This document shows, one piece after another, positions 54,346 to 64,000 of a DNA stretch of 64,000 bases. A program made the position numbers and the translations under genes. Under the pieces are notes generated by a model. That model was given only the letters and a program-made list of their open reading frames with translations. It did no database searches and had not been told where the DNA came from. Every line of letters begins with the position of its first letter. The first letter of the stretch is position 1. Source of the DNA: Asterias rubens (taxonomy: Eukaryota > Echinodermata > Asteroidea > Forcipulatida > Asteriidae); contig NC_047068.1 in NCBI RefSeq assembly GCF_902459465.1, positions 10,416,001-10,480,000 on the forward strand. The letters are read 5' to 3'.

Positions 54346-54708
54346 AAGGGAAGGTACCCGTTTGGTAATTACTCAAAACAAATATTAACTTAAACACTGA
54401 CTTAGTAACGAGCATTGGAGAGCTGTTGATGGTATTATATAGAACATTTTGAGAAACGGCTCCCTCGGAAGTAGCATATATTTTGAGAAAGAGGTAGTTT
54501 CTCAATAAAAGACTTCTAGTAGTCTTCTATTCCTGTCTGAAAGCACCCAAATTACTCCAACACGGGTGTTTTTTCTTTCATCATTTTCTCGCAACTTCGA
54601 TGACCAATTTAGCTCAAATTTTCACAGGCTTGTTATTTTATTCTTATGTTTGGATGCACCAAATGAGAAGACTGGTTTTTAACAATTACCAAACGTGCAT
54701 CATTCCCT
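54346..54708 (-). repeat. TTAA MITE, family 1 (variant termini)
   Basis: The left end AGGGAAGGTACCCGTTTGG and right end CAAACGTGCATCATTCCCT are next to TTAA (54709-54712). It is the same terminal variant as the copy at 4766-5137. Confidence 0.87.
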
Positions 54709-55034
54709 TTAAACACACATGGTGCATGTTCTCAGATACAGTGAATGACTTTGTGCTTAATTCTTTTATTTCATCCGTTTTACCGTCAAAATAGCACGAC
54801 CATTATTCTATAGAGAAGTATATCCTCCTGTTTTTCATTAGTTAGGCTATCATGCATTGTTCTTTTTGAAATTGAATTCAGTTTTATTCAAACCCTTTAA
54901 GAAAATGAATGAAATCGGTTTACCTTTTCCAGAATAAAGAAATTAAACCAAGCTTTGATACTTCTGACCGATAGTTTTTCCGATCAATCGATAGAAACAT
55001 TACCGCGCGATACCTAATCGATTCCGCTTCTTAA

Positions 55035-55397
55035 AGCCATTGGACACTTTCGGTAAACAGTATTGCCCAGTGGCAAACACTTCGTGTATCACAACTTATA
55101 TATAAAATAACAAACCTAGGAAAATTTAGGCTCAATCGGTCATCGGAGTCGGGAAAAAATAACGGGAAAACCCACCCTTGTTTCCGAAAGTTTCGCCGTG
55201 TCATGACATGTGTTTAAAATAAATCCGTAATTCTCTGTATCGAGAATTGATAATGCTTTTAATGTTCTCCAAAAAGTAAGGCATTTCGTGGAATAATATT
55301 TCAAGAGAAGTCTTTCACCATTACCTTCTGTAAACCCTGTAAATTATTTGTAAATCTGTGAACTTTTTTTTTTCTGTTCCGAAAGTGTCCAATGGCT
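55035..55397. repeat. TTAA DNA transposon, family 2, complete
   Basis: The ends AGCCATTGGACACTTTCGG and CCGAAAGTGTCCAATGGCT are perfect inverted repeats of 19 bases, flanked by TTAA at 55031-55034 and 55398-55401. The interior shares AATAACAAACCT and CTCAATCGGTCATCGGAGT with family 1. Confidence 0.93.
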
Positions 55398-55401
55398 TTA
55401 A

Positions 55402-55615
55402 AGGAACATAATATAGAATTGGTGTTTACTAAAAATACAGTTGCTGGCGGAATCCACCATATTTATAAAGTGACAAACCTGTAGAAGTTTGAGATCGATT
55501 GGTCATCTGGGTCACGAGAAAATAGTGAACAACTTATTACACATTTTGCATGATATCGATTAAAAACATAAATGAATAAAACGCTCACCGAGCGATAAAC
55601 TCCAAACAGGAAATT
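55402..55615. repeat. TTAA DNA transposon, family 4, partial
   Basis: It starts AGGAACATAATATAGAATTG right after the TTAA that closes the previous element. It shares GACAAACCTGTAGAAGTTTG and AATGAATAAAACGCTCACCG (inverse) with 61100-61292. The right end is lost. Confidence 0.75.
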
Positions 55616-55800
55616 GGTTTTATTTATTTCTCATCAAATAAAACAAAAGAATGGTTTAAACGCGAAAGAACAAAGTCAAGTTTATTTTGTCTTCGATCCC
55701 GTTTAGGGGAAATAGGCAAGAGTTTTAGTGGGGGCGCAAGCCGCCGTGTGCCCCTCTCGCTTCTCGCTCGTTTTACGCTGCTGCTGTTATATGGATTTAA

Positions 55801-56195
55801 AGACACTGGACACCTTCGGTAATTGTTATAGACCAGTCTTCCCACTTGGTGCATCTCAACATATACACCAAATAACAAACCTGTGAAAATTTGAACTCAA
55901 TTGGTCGTCTCAAAGATTGTGAGATAATTATGAAAGAAAAAACACCCTTGTCACGCGAAGTTATTGTGTGCTTTCAGATGCTTGAATTCGAGACCTCAAA
56001 ATCAAATTCCGAGGTCTCAAAATCAAATTCTAATATTTTAGTGAGAAATAACTTCTTTCTCGAAAACGACGTTACTTCAGAGGGAGCCGTTTCTCACAAT
56101 GTTTTATACTACCAACATCTCTCCATTTATCGCTAAAAAAGTAATGTTTTATGCTAACAATTATTTTGAGCAATTACCAATAGTGATCCGTGCCT
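55801..56195 (+). repeat. TTAA MITE, family 1
   Basis: It is bounded by TTAA at 55797-55800 and 56196-56199, with ends AGACACTGGACACCTTCGG and AATAGTGATCCGTGCCT. Confidence 0.9.
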
Positions 56196-56364
56196 TTAAA
56201 AGCTTGGATTGTTGTTATAAAATATTATGTTATGCCAGATCAAAGTGGGCACATAAAAATGAGCACGTCACGAGTCGCCATACAACAAGCGAAAACTGAA
56301 ACCGTCACACATGGACCATGGGTGATGTAGAGGATGGGGTTGAGAAACGTATTATGTTCATGTA

Positions 56365-57040
56365 CAATACAATACAATACAATAATCTTTATTAGATCCC
56401 AAAAAGGGTAATTCAAATGCTCGCATACAGTAAAAACATTGACACATTAAAAACATTACCAAACAGACAAGAATGAGATTTGAATGATATTTGAATGAGA
56501 TTACTCTTCCAAAAAGCAATGATGTTGTATTTGTATCATAGCGTTATCTACTAGGCTGTTTGAAATCTCATCCATTATAAATTATGAGAAAACTCATCCA
56601 AAGGGTCAGGGTCATCCAAAGTTTTTACGGGGGATTTCTCAAGGGGGACTTTTCTAGGGGGATTTTTCACGGGGCATTTTTCACGGGGGGATATTTTCAC
56701 AAAAAAGGAGGTCGGAGGTCGGAGACCAGATATGACTTTGGTGTAAAATTTTGATTTTCTTAACCAATGTGCATCAATTTTGAAAGAAAACTTTTGATAA
56801 GTAATTTAAAGCAGACCAGCAATTTTCTAATTGCAAATATAGAGGAAATGGTCGATTACACTTAGCTTTTGTACAGTGTTTTTTAGTTTTCTATGGCACT
56901 GTTTTGAAAAGAAAAAGAGGAAATCAGCTGATCAGCTAAAAAGTTCCATGCCTGGTATTGTCTGGGGGAGACGGGGTCATCAGAAGTTGAACTTCTTGAC
57001 ACCCTGAAAATGTTACACATTTGGACGGTCCGTATATTAG
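56365..57040. other. Simple repeats and unassigned DNA
   Basis: An AATAC run (56367-56391) leads into ATCTTTATTAGATCCC. At 56625-56700 several loose copies of a GGGGGATTTTTCAC-like word occur. Otherwise nothing is recognised. Confidence 0.5.
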
Positions 57041-57150
57041 ACCGTGTCTAAAACAGACGGCTTCGGCAGGGACTATAATCATTCTTAAAGGTTTCGTTGC
57101 GGCCAACGGGCGCAATAGCCGTAGCCAGAGATTTGACGACGCGATCTATC
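57041..57150. repeat. Fragment of GGCCGTGTCCGAA hairpin family
   Basis: AGACCGTGTCTAAAACAGACGG and the partial inner arm AATAGCCGTAGCCAGAGAT resemble the complete element at 60420-60549. Confidence 0.55.
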
Positions 57151-57159
57151 CGGGCTATT

Positions 57160-57310
57160 AATAATATAGAACATTTACAGCGCGATAATAGTAAATATTT
57201 GCGGTAACACCATGGATAATGATAATCTCTAAGTGGTTCTAAAAAGTACCATTGGTTTCAACTTGAAGTTTCGATCAGTATGCTCTGATCGTCTTCTGGA
57301 GAAAGCCTAT
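57160..57310 (-). mobile_element. Penelope-like element end
   Basis: On the minus strand: CTCCAGAAGACGATCAGAGC, ATACTGATCGAAACTTCAAG, TTGAAACC, then TTTTTAGAACCACTTAGAGA and TTATCATTATCCATGGTGTT. The order matches 52556-52700. Confidence 0.7.
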
Positions 57311-57440
57311 AAATATATATTTATAATGCGCACAAACCAACAAAAAAAACCTCATGAGCAACACAGAGCACGAAAACAAAAGCAACATAACATGTACATA
57401 ACAGCAAACAGGATACAATCATATGACACACTTTCTGTAA

Positions 57441-57770
57441 AGGCACGATGGACACCGTTGGTAATTGTCGAAGACCAGTCTTCTCACATGGTGTATCCCA
57501 ACATATGCATAAAATAACAAACCTGTGAAAATTTGAGCTCAATATTGGTCATCAAAGATTCAAAACAACAATGAAAGAAAAACATCCTAGTTGCATTAGT
57601 CTGTGTGCTTTCAGATGCATAATAAAAGGCTTCAACTGAAATCATTTATTATTTGAGTGAGAAATAAATGTTTTAGACCATAAACACTCAGTGCTCATTA
57701 CCAAGTAAGTTATTATGCTAACAATTAGGCTTATTTTGAGTAGCCTAGTTACCAATATTGTCCAATGCCT
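57441..57770 (+). repeat. TTAA MITE, family 1 (internally shortened)
   Basis: The ends AGGCACGATGGACACCGTTGG and AATATTGTCCAATGCCT with the usual interior are present, but the segment around CACAATGTTTTATAC is deleted. Confidence 0.85.
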
Positions 57771-57805
57771 TTATTTGAAGAAAAAAAGGTATTTTCTGAA
57801 CTTAC

Positions 57806-58012
57806 CTTGTTTTAGTCGGTTTCAACAACAACAAAAGTAGATTAGGCGTACAGTAGTACGTTGCAGATAAGCACCAACAAAGATGCCCAAAAACCCACAA
57901 CACTACACCATCAGCCAGTCCCTTCTGGCCTTCTACTAAAAAAAGTACAGAGTCCCAAAACTCCCATTCAGGTTTTTATATCAGTAACAGTAAACTAGGC
58001 CAAGCACCTGCT
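57806..58012 (-). ncRNA. Candidate noncoding first exon of an unidentified transcript
   Basis: On the minus strand, sequence starting about 30 bases after a TATA box runs to a strong donor, ACAAG|GTAAGT, with the exon end at 57806. The only ATG frames are short (17 codons or fewer), so it looks like a 5'UTR exon. Its acceptor partner is unknown. The PERCC1-like acceptor at 51620, 6.2 kb further, is one possibility. Confidence 0.45.
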
Positions 58013-58039
58013 GAAGAGCTGCCAGTTTCCCCCCTCCTC

Positions 58040-58205
58040 TTTTTATATTTCACTCTCATGAAAACCGTGTGCTCCCCTATTATAGCTGCATAGTTACTCT
58101 CTCTCGCTCTCGATCTACTACTTCACATTTTGCAGACGACATGGTCCCGCGATCACGATTGGCTGACGTTCAGCTGGTGTGACGTCATAGCTCTAAACCG
58201 ATTGG
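58040..58205 (-). promoter_or_regulatory. TATA/CCAAT/CRE promoter
   Basis: On the minus strand this holds, in promoter order, CCAAT at 58205-58201, the full CRE palindrome TGACGTCA at 58187-58180, CCAAT at 58162-58158 and TATAAAAA at 58047-58040. Both CCAAT boxes read forward on the minus strand, in line with the donor at 57806. Confidence 0.6.
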
Positions 58206-58899
58206 TCAGAGCGCCCGTGGTTGATTATACGTGGATGTTTTCTCTCTCGAGCAGCCGACATTCTGGGTTTTTTTTATGACGAACTCCGGTCAAAGTTCGC
58301 CAGTTTCAATGTTATCAGAATAGAAGTGTAAAATGGGAGGGACAATTATTATTGCAGCATATTTGATGTTGTCTATAGAACGATAACACTTTCGGCTTTG
58401 TTGTGTGTTGGTAGCAGAAGTAATATTTATCTTCTTCTTCTTCTTTTTTTCGCAAGGGAAATAGTTGTTATGATTTTAGTTACAAAGTCTGCATGGGCAA
58501 ATATTATGGAATATTGTTAACAAAATGGTTGTGTCAAAGCTGCTGGAATACTTCTCTGAACAATTTGAAAACTAAGCCGTTGACTAATTTACAGAAAAGG
58601 AAAACAATTCTTTTATTTGTTTCTAACAAAGTTTCCTCAGGCCATCGCATTATTTTCCATTTGTGTATTAAACTTGCTAAACCAATTGTTTTGGGGTAAC
58701 TATAACACATAAGTTAACTTCGAATTGCAGCAGAAAATATATTGCGATGAATAAGTTTGTTTACATACAGTCTTGTCTTAGAATAATGACAAACCATAAC
58801 TTGTAGAAAAAAAGTATGTTGCATTCAAATAAATTCAATTAACAATTACTTTCATATTGGTGAAAAGGTGAGAATAATAAACAAATTAAGTAAAATTGT
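58206..58899. other. Stretch with no recognised gene
   Basis: It contains a CTTCTTCTT run near 58430-58447 and otherwise AT-rich DNA. Upstream regulatory sequence of the promoter at 58040-58205 may extend into it. Confidence 0.35.
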
Positions 58900-58903
58900 T
58901 TAA

Positions 58904-59245
58904 AGACAGTGGACACTATTGGTAATTGCCAAAGACCAGTCTTCTCACTTGCTGTATCTCATCATATGCATGAAATAACAAACCTGTGGAAATTTGAGCT
59001 CAATCGGTCATCGAAGTTGCGAGATAACAATAAAGGAAAAAAAAACACCCTTGTTACACAAAGTTGTGTGCTTTCTGATGCTTGAATTCGAGGAAAGTGA
59101 CTTCTTTCTCGAAAACTACGTTACTTCAGAGGGAGCCGTTTCTCATAATATGTTTTTTACTATCAACCTCTCCCCATTACTCGTTACCAAGTGAGGTTGT
59201 GTGCTAATACTTATTTTGAGTAAGTACCAATAGTGTCCACTGCCT
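58904..59245 (+). repeat. TTAA MITE, family 1 (central palindrome deleted)
   Basis: It is bounded by TTAA at 58900-58903 and 59246-59249, with ends AGACAGTGGACACTATTGG and AATAGTGTCCACTGCCT. The central GAGACCTC palindrome is reduced to GAATTCGAGGAAAG. Confidence 0.9.
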
Positions 59246-59249
59246 TTAA

Positions 59250-60415
59250 GTCAAAGACAGTCAGGAACATTGGTCAAGAAATTCATGAAAATGAAATGCA
59301 AAACGAATATAATGTTAAGGATACGGGGCAAACCAATATTGGGGCATTTGCAGAAAGAAGTCAGAGAGGCTTGTTTTGAAATGCCACGAGAATTTAGAAA
59401 TAATCAATTAAATTGTTTTATTATGGGGAGCACCAAAGGCTGTGCAAAACCCGTACTGTTTTGAGCGGGAAAGTGCTACCGTTACTAATTCGATTACTAA
59501 ATTCACTGAATAAAAAGCGTGTCCAGTTTGTTTGTCCTTATACCTTTGCCCCCACCCCGCCCAATATTCCACCTTCTTTCTTTGACATACTAGGGTCTTT
59601 AACCTACCCCCCAAATCTCTTGTTTGAGAAACAAAAATCCGACTTTTACTGTTCACATATCAAAAGCTTCCAGCTGGAGTGTGTAAAAAGGCAACTTTAC
59701 AAAGCGGCAAAGATTTGCATAAATTATCTGACAAAAAACCTTGCGTTAACCGCCCATGTTAGCGCATACAAACTAAGACTGACTTTAAAAAGCGTATAGA
59801 CTTAACACATCAAAGACAACCGCGACGGAGGCCATTCGGCTTGTTAATTGTTTTGCGAACTGTTCAGAAATTCCATCCCCAGAAATGAAAGACGTCACTT
59901 TCTTTTTCGGGGCCGCTATAACTGCGGTCCAGGTTGGGTTTTTAAATCCGAAGGGAAAACATTGACTAACATTACGCTGTGAGTGTACACAGATTAAGTC
60001 CGTATATGCACAGTGTGGGTATACAAGCGTGCAAGCAAGGGGGCCTCGTTATTATCGCGTTGAAAGGATTGAAAAATAGAGAAAGAAATCTTAAATTAAT
60101 CGGCAAACAGATTGAAGGCGTTGGGGGAAAAAAAATACGGGGGGTGATGAATAATTATTTTAGGTCTGGAAGATATCTTGGGTTAGCCTTTGTGGCGCTC
60201 GTTTTATTCCTCCTCAAAGTATTGTCGAATTAGCTCTTAATCCCAAGCTGTGTTTTCTCTTAATACAAACAACCCTTGATCTGGTGCTGGGGATACTTCC
60301 AACGGTTTGATAGAACATTTTATCAACACAAAAAGTTATTGGACCAACATTGCCTAATAGCTTTTAAATCTATAAGATTTTGTTTATCATCACAGTGTAA
60401 TCGGTTTTGTACTGC
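59250..60415. other. Stretch with no recognised gene
   Basis: Open frames up to 128 codons occur (for example 59413-59799), but they show no domain, signal peptide or splice context I can support. Confidence 0.4.
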
Positions 60416-60419
60416 CTAA

Positions 60420-60549
60420 GGCCGTGTCCGAAACGGCGACTTCGGCTACAGCTACGGCTAGATCGCGCGCGTCTGCCTATTCTTCAACACTGGTAGACGC
60501 GCTGATCTAGACGTAGCTGTAGCCGAAGTCATCGTTTTCGGACACGGCC
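60420..60549. repeat. Hairpin element, GGCCGTGTCCGAA family, complete
   Basis: The left arm GGCCGTGTCCGAAAACGG-like sequence, with CTTCGGCTACAGCTACGG, is mirrored by GTAGCTGTAGCCGAAG and TTTTCGGACACGGCC. Both arms carry GATCTAG- or GCGCG-type inner bases around GTCTGCC / GGTAGAC. Confidence 0.88.
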
Positions 60550-61095
60550 TTCCCTCTGTCCTTACTCTATGCTCTGTACATCAACAGCTTAATGACACCT
60601 GAATTTTGTTATGTATTTCGTTACTATACAGAGCGAAAATCAACGGTGCATACCAAACTGTACACTTATGGATACGATTTCGTTGTGTTCCCCATGAGAA
60701 AATGGCGTAAGCAATTAATGTGCACAATTGTGTTTTACAAAAACTGAATGTGAAAGTTTTATTAAAAGGGAAAAAGATACACAAAACACAAAGAATGAAT
60801 AATTATTAAGCATTTTAGTTACCACGGTGATTGGGGTTACTTTTATATCTTTCGGTTCGGTTGGGTGGAGTTACGTGGATTATTTGAACTACACGGAGAG
60901 AGAAATTATATGTTCACTAAAGATGTTGATGTTTACTAAATTTAAAGGAATATTGCAGAATTTGTAAGAAAAGACTCGTCTTTATAGACTACAGATTTAC
61001 ATAAAACCTACACTCTCTAATTATAATGAGGGATATAGGAACATCGGAATATGTTTGTCTGAACTGCCACATGACGTAATGAGAAATAAATAATA
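60550..61095. other. Stretch with no recognised gene
   Basis: AT-rich DNA with no motif, domain or repeat I can name. Confidence 0.4.
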
Positions 61096-61099
61096 AACA

Positions 61100-61292
61100 A
61101 TTATACCGTTGGGAGTTTTTTTTTTTCACTCAGTGAGCGTTTATTCATGTTTTTAATCGATGTCGTTATCGGTTGTGTAATCCCATAGGCCCCATTGCTG
61201 ATCGATCTCAAACTCGTACTTCTACTGGTTTTTCAGTTTATGTTTATATGGTGGATTAAATCTGCCAGCAAAAAACAATTCTTTCATGTTCC
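61100..61292. repeat. TTAA DNA transposon, family 4, partial
   Basis: The right end TTCTTTCATGTTCCT, with internal GTTTTTCAGTTTATGT and the TGAGCGTTTATTCATG block, matches 11949-12257 and, inverted, 55402-55615. Confidence 0.7.
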
Positions 61293-61612
61293 TTTAGAGG
61301 AGAGTAAGTTGTTATGGTTGTATGAAACCTTCGTATGAAAATATCTTCAACGTCTGTGTATTGTAACGTTGAAATAAGCATTCTTGAGACTTGTGAAAGT
61401 CGTTCTAAAAGAGCTTCCGGCATAAAACGAATCGTGACCTTTGCTCCAATTTTCACGGACAACTTAGCCTACAGTATTGACAAATCGTTATAAGGAGTTA
61501 TACGTCACTGTCAATATTGTGTGGCTATAATAGAATACACATTGAATTACACAGGTTTACCATATAGCGAGTATTTAGTTACGACGTTTTATGCGGTAAA
61601 GAAACTAATCTT

Positions 61613-61959
61613 GTTCTGGACACTAAGTTGGTAATTACTCAAACTATATAGTCAGCATTAAAACTTACTCGGTAACGAGCAATGACGAGCTGTTGATAGT
61701 ATAAATTGTTGTGAGAATCGGCTCCTATAAGTATATGTAGTTTGTCGAAAGAGGAATTCTTATTCTCACTCAATAATAAAAGACTTTCGGTCTCTGAAAG
61801 CTATGCAACATGGCTGTTTTTTCTTTCATAAATCTCAACTCCCATGCAACTTCGACGACCAATTGAGTCCAAATTTTACAGATGTGTTATTTTAAGCACA
61901 TCTTGGATACACCAAGTGAGAATCCTGGTCTTTGACAATTACCAAAGGTGTGATGTGCC
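61613..61959 (-). repeat. TTAA MITE, family 1, diverged
   Basis: The left end TGGACACTAAGTTGGTAATT and right end ACCAAAGGTGTGATGTGCCT are followed by TTAA. The central palindrome is degenerate. Confidence 0.8.
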
Positions 61960-62049
61960 TTAAACGTAATTATGTGTCTGTCTGCCAACATATCGGCAAA
62001 TATGTTTTTGGATTTGACTTTCGAATAAAATTAAGAATATTAATCTTGG

Positions 62050-62180
62050 TTTTTACCCATAACCGATGTGTGTTTGCACTGTGTACTCAGTTCTTTCCCG
62101 AGTCCTGTGAAAAAATATCATGTTACTCGGGTGGGATTTGAACGCACGACCCTTGCAATTCTAGAGCAGTGTCAGATAAT
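62050..62180 (-). mobile_element. Degenerate tRNA-derived SINE
   Basis: ACCCATAACCGATGTGTGTT, TTCTTTCCCGAGTCC and GTGGGATTTGAACGCACGAC match the order seen at 43630-43805 and 45160-45365. Confidence 0.6.
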
Positions 62181-62404
62181 AATAAAAATAGACATAAACC
62201 AGAATCAATTGGACTCAATTTGTTTAAATCATTCGCCCAATATACGGCTTAAACGGAAGCCTACTAATAGTGATATGAGAATATGTTTATTTCACAGATG
62301 AATAGTTTCTTTGACATTAGGGTTTCAATCTTTTCTGATGGCCACGTGGCGGTCACAATGCAACAAAGTTGCAGCAGTCATCAGATATAGAATACCCAAA
62401 CACG

Positions 62405-62970
62405 TGCCCAGTTTCATAGAGCTGCTTAAAGGCAGTGGACACTATTGGTAATTGTCAAAGACTAGCCTTCACAGTTGGTGTATCTCAACATATTCATAAA
62501 ATAACAAACCTGTGTAAATTTGAGCTCAATCGGTCATCGAAGTTGCGAGATAATAATGAAAGAAAAATAACACTTGTCAAACGAAGTTGTGTGCGTTTAG
62601 ATGGTTGATTTCGAGACCTCAAGTTCTAAATCTGAGGTCTCGAAATCAAATTCGTGGAAATTTACTTCTTTCTCAAAAACTATGGCACTTCAGATGGAGC
62701 CGTTTCTCACAATGTTTTATACCCTCAACCTCTCCCCATTACTCGCCACCAAGAAAGGTTGTAAGCCAATAATTATTTTGAGTAATTACCAATAGTGAAC
62801 ACTGCCTTTAAGCACAAAAAGTAGCTAAGCGCAACAATTACAAAAATAAGGTTACCAGCCAATCTGCCTTCACAATTACAATCTGCGACTGGTATCCTGC
62901 TCATTTCTGCTTAGCAGACAATTGTTAAGCAATGTTTTCTGCTTAAACAGCTCTATGAAATTGAGCCCTG
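62405..62970. repeat. CATAGAGCTGCTTAA hairpin repeat split by a MITE
   Basis: The left part ends AGCTGCTTAA at 62429. The right part resumes GCACAAAAAGTAGCTAAGCG at 62812 and ends CAGCTCTATGAAATTG. Without the MITE it would read like the intact copy at 13770-13970. Confidence 0.9.
62430..62807 (+). repeat. TTAA MITE, family 1, reference copy
   Basis: This 378-bp element has left end AGGCAGTGGACACTATTGG and right end AATAGTGAACACTGCCT, flanked by TTAA at 62426-62429 and 62808-62811. A central palindrome (GATTTCGAGACCTCAAG ... CTGAGGTCTCGAAATC) is present. There is no coding capacity. TTAA targets suggest piggyBac- or Kolobok-type mobilisation. Confidence 0.95.
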
Positions 62971-63544
62971 GGGACGGGCTTCCGTACATAGCAACGCCTT
63001 AACCAATAAAGCATAGTGGTTTCGACTATCAGCATAAAGTGTTAATTACAAATCTACCGAAGGTAAAATATTTAAATCTTGACTGCAAATAAGACAAGTT
63101 TCAAGGAGACAGACAGTTAATTTGCTGAGGAGATCTCGGTCTAAAGACAATTGCCTTTTTTGTATCATCACTTTGTAGTTTAAATTTCTCATTAATGTAC
63201 ACAAGTAGACGCCATTTCAAAGCCCGCTATAAACGGCTAATTATGAGAGTCTACATTTACTTATCCATTGACTAATAAGGGCATTTAGTTTCAAGTCACG
63301 CTTCGGGCCGTCTCTCTGTCATTTTAGAACGCGGAGAATTTCAACAATCTGGTTCTTTAATCTTGAAATCGCATTCCCATCCATGAACCAATTAGAGAAG
63401 TCAAGTACATATACCGGCAGGCAGACATGAAGAGAGCAAGAGGGGAGTGGGAGCAGTGTATGGAGTTTAGTTGACCAATCGTATAAAGCTGTTATTTACG
63501 TAAACGTTAAAAAAAGGGACATTGCGAAACAAAGACAGTCATTT
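62971..63544. other. Stretch with no recognised gene
   Basis: No domain, splice pair or named repeat is seen. Confidence 0.4.
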
Positions 63545-63707
63545 TTATGGTGTTTTTTTTTCTTTAAATATTTCCTTGCAACTTCAATGACCAATTGAGC
63601 CCTAATTTTCACAGGTTTGTTATTTTATGCATATGTCGGGATACACCATGGAGGTACACCAAGTGAGAATGCTGGTCTTTGGCAGTTACCAAACCTGTCC
63701 AGTGCCT
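63545..63707 (-). repeat. TTAA MITE, family 1, half copy
   Basis: It has CTTGCAACTTCAATGACCAA, CACAGGTTTGTTATTTTATG and the terminus CCAAACCTGTCCAGTGCCT. The other half is missing. Confidence 0.8.
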
Positions 63708-64000
63708 TTATAAGCCCATTGTCACATGTTACGTTCATCATTATATGAATTTTTTTCAATTATTCTGTAAAATTTCACAACAGGAATATCAACATATTGT
63801 CAAGCAAGTGGTTTCTCTAGCTATAGTAGGACTATAGTCCCACGATAGCTTAATATACTTTCCAATAGATCGACTATTACGCATAAGAGAGGCGCAATTG
63901 TATACCAATTCCGAAGAGTGTGGGTCGTTCTCTAATTGTCAACTCGTCCATCATTGACTGTAGTGACATCAATCATGTCTTATTTACCTCGTGTGTCTTC

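Noticed and set aside
56365-56400. Telomere-like repeat
   Set aside because: The run is AATAC, not TTAGGG, and is short; it looks like a SINE tail.
59413-59799. A 128-codon plus-strand open frame
   Set aside because: Low-complexity composition, no family resemblance and no promoter or splice context.
54346-62795. Many 60-90-codon frames containing EGAVSHNVLYYQ-like or FETSKSNSEVSKSNS-like peptides
   Set aside because: These recur only because each lies in a family 1 MITE copy; termini and TTAA flanks explain them fully.

Overview
This is eukaryotic nuclear DNA, most likely from an echinoderm and perhaps a sea star. The evidence is spliced animal genes (a transmembrane short-chain collagen, ARL6IP1, a PERCC1-like gene), an expanded family of C-type lectins, many short TTAA-bounded DNA transposons, tRNA-derived SINEs, CR1/L2-like LINE pieces and Penelope-like elements. 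The species call is an inference from overall character; nothing in the sequence fixes it.

Layout. At 3.9-8.7 kb (+) lies a five-exon gene for a type II membrane protein with a collagen stalk and a short-chain-collagen-C4-type C-terminal domain. At 11.0-18.4 kb (-) is a six-exon ARL6IP1 gene that assembles to 203 codons, including a 16-codon first exon and a KKXX end; LINE, SINE and MITE copies sit in its introns. From 22.5 to 45 kb runs an array of nine intronless lectin units (six intact, three broken), each with a signal peptide, a CTLD and a PAN/Apple-like domain. Five units lie on the minus strand (22.5-33.2 kb) and four on the plus strand (34.9-44.9 kb), facing away from a TACG-rich repeat region at 33.6-34.4 kb. 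Flanking DNA shows that multi-gene blocks were duplicated in inverted orientation and then mixed by recombination or gene conversion. At 50.5-51.9 kb (-) is a gene whose conserved blocks match vertebrate PERCC1, with a probable noncoding 5' exon and a 152-bp 5'UTR intron. At 57.8-58.2 kb (-) is an orphan promoter (CRE, two CCAAT boxes, TATA) with a spliced noncoding first exon.

The rest is mostly repeats. About fifteen copies of one TTAA MITE family account for roughly 5.5 kb. One copy sits inside another repeat whose empty site is also present in the window, which shows the target site directly. Other structures include a 31-33-bp satellite built from two palindromes (48.6-49.0 kb), a Penelope GIY-YIG fragment between inverted terminal repeats (26.3-27.0 kb), and hammerhead-ribozyme-like cores in Penelope ends (26.3, 26.9, 52.5 and 57.3 kb).

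The genes do not form one pathway. The lectin array is the coherent system: probably secreted recognition proteins whose variable positions cluster in the loop that binds ligand in classical C-type lectins. Exon models were built by hand from splice signals, reading phase and remembered family sequence; no search was run.
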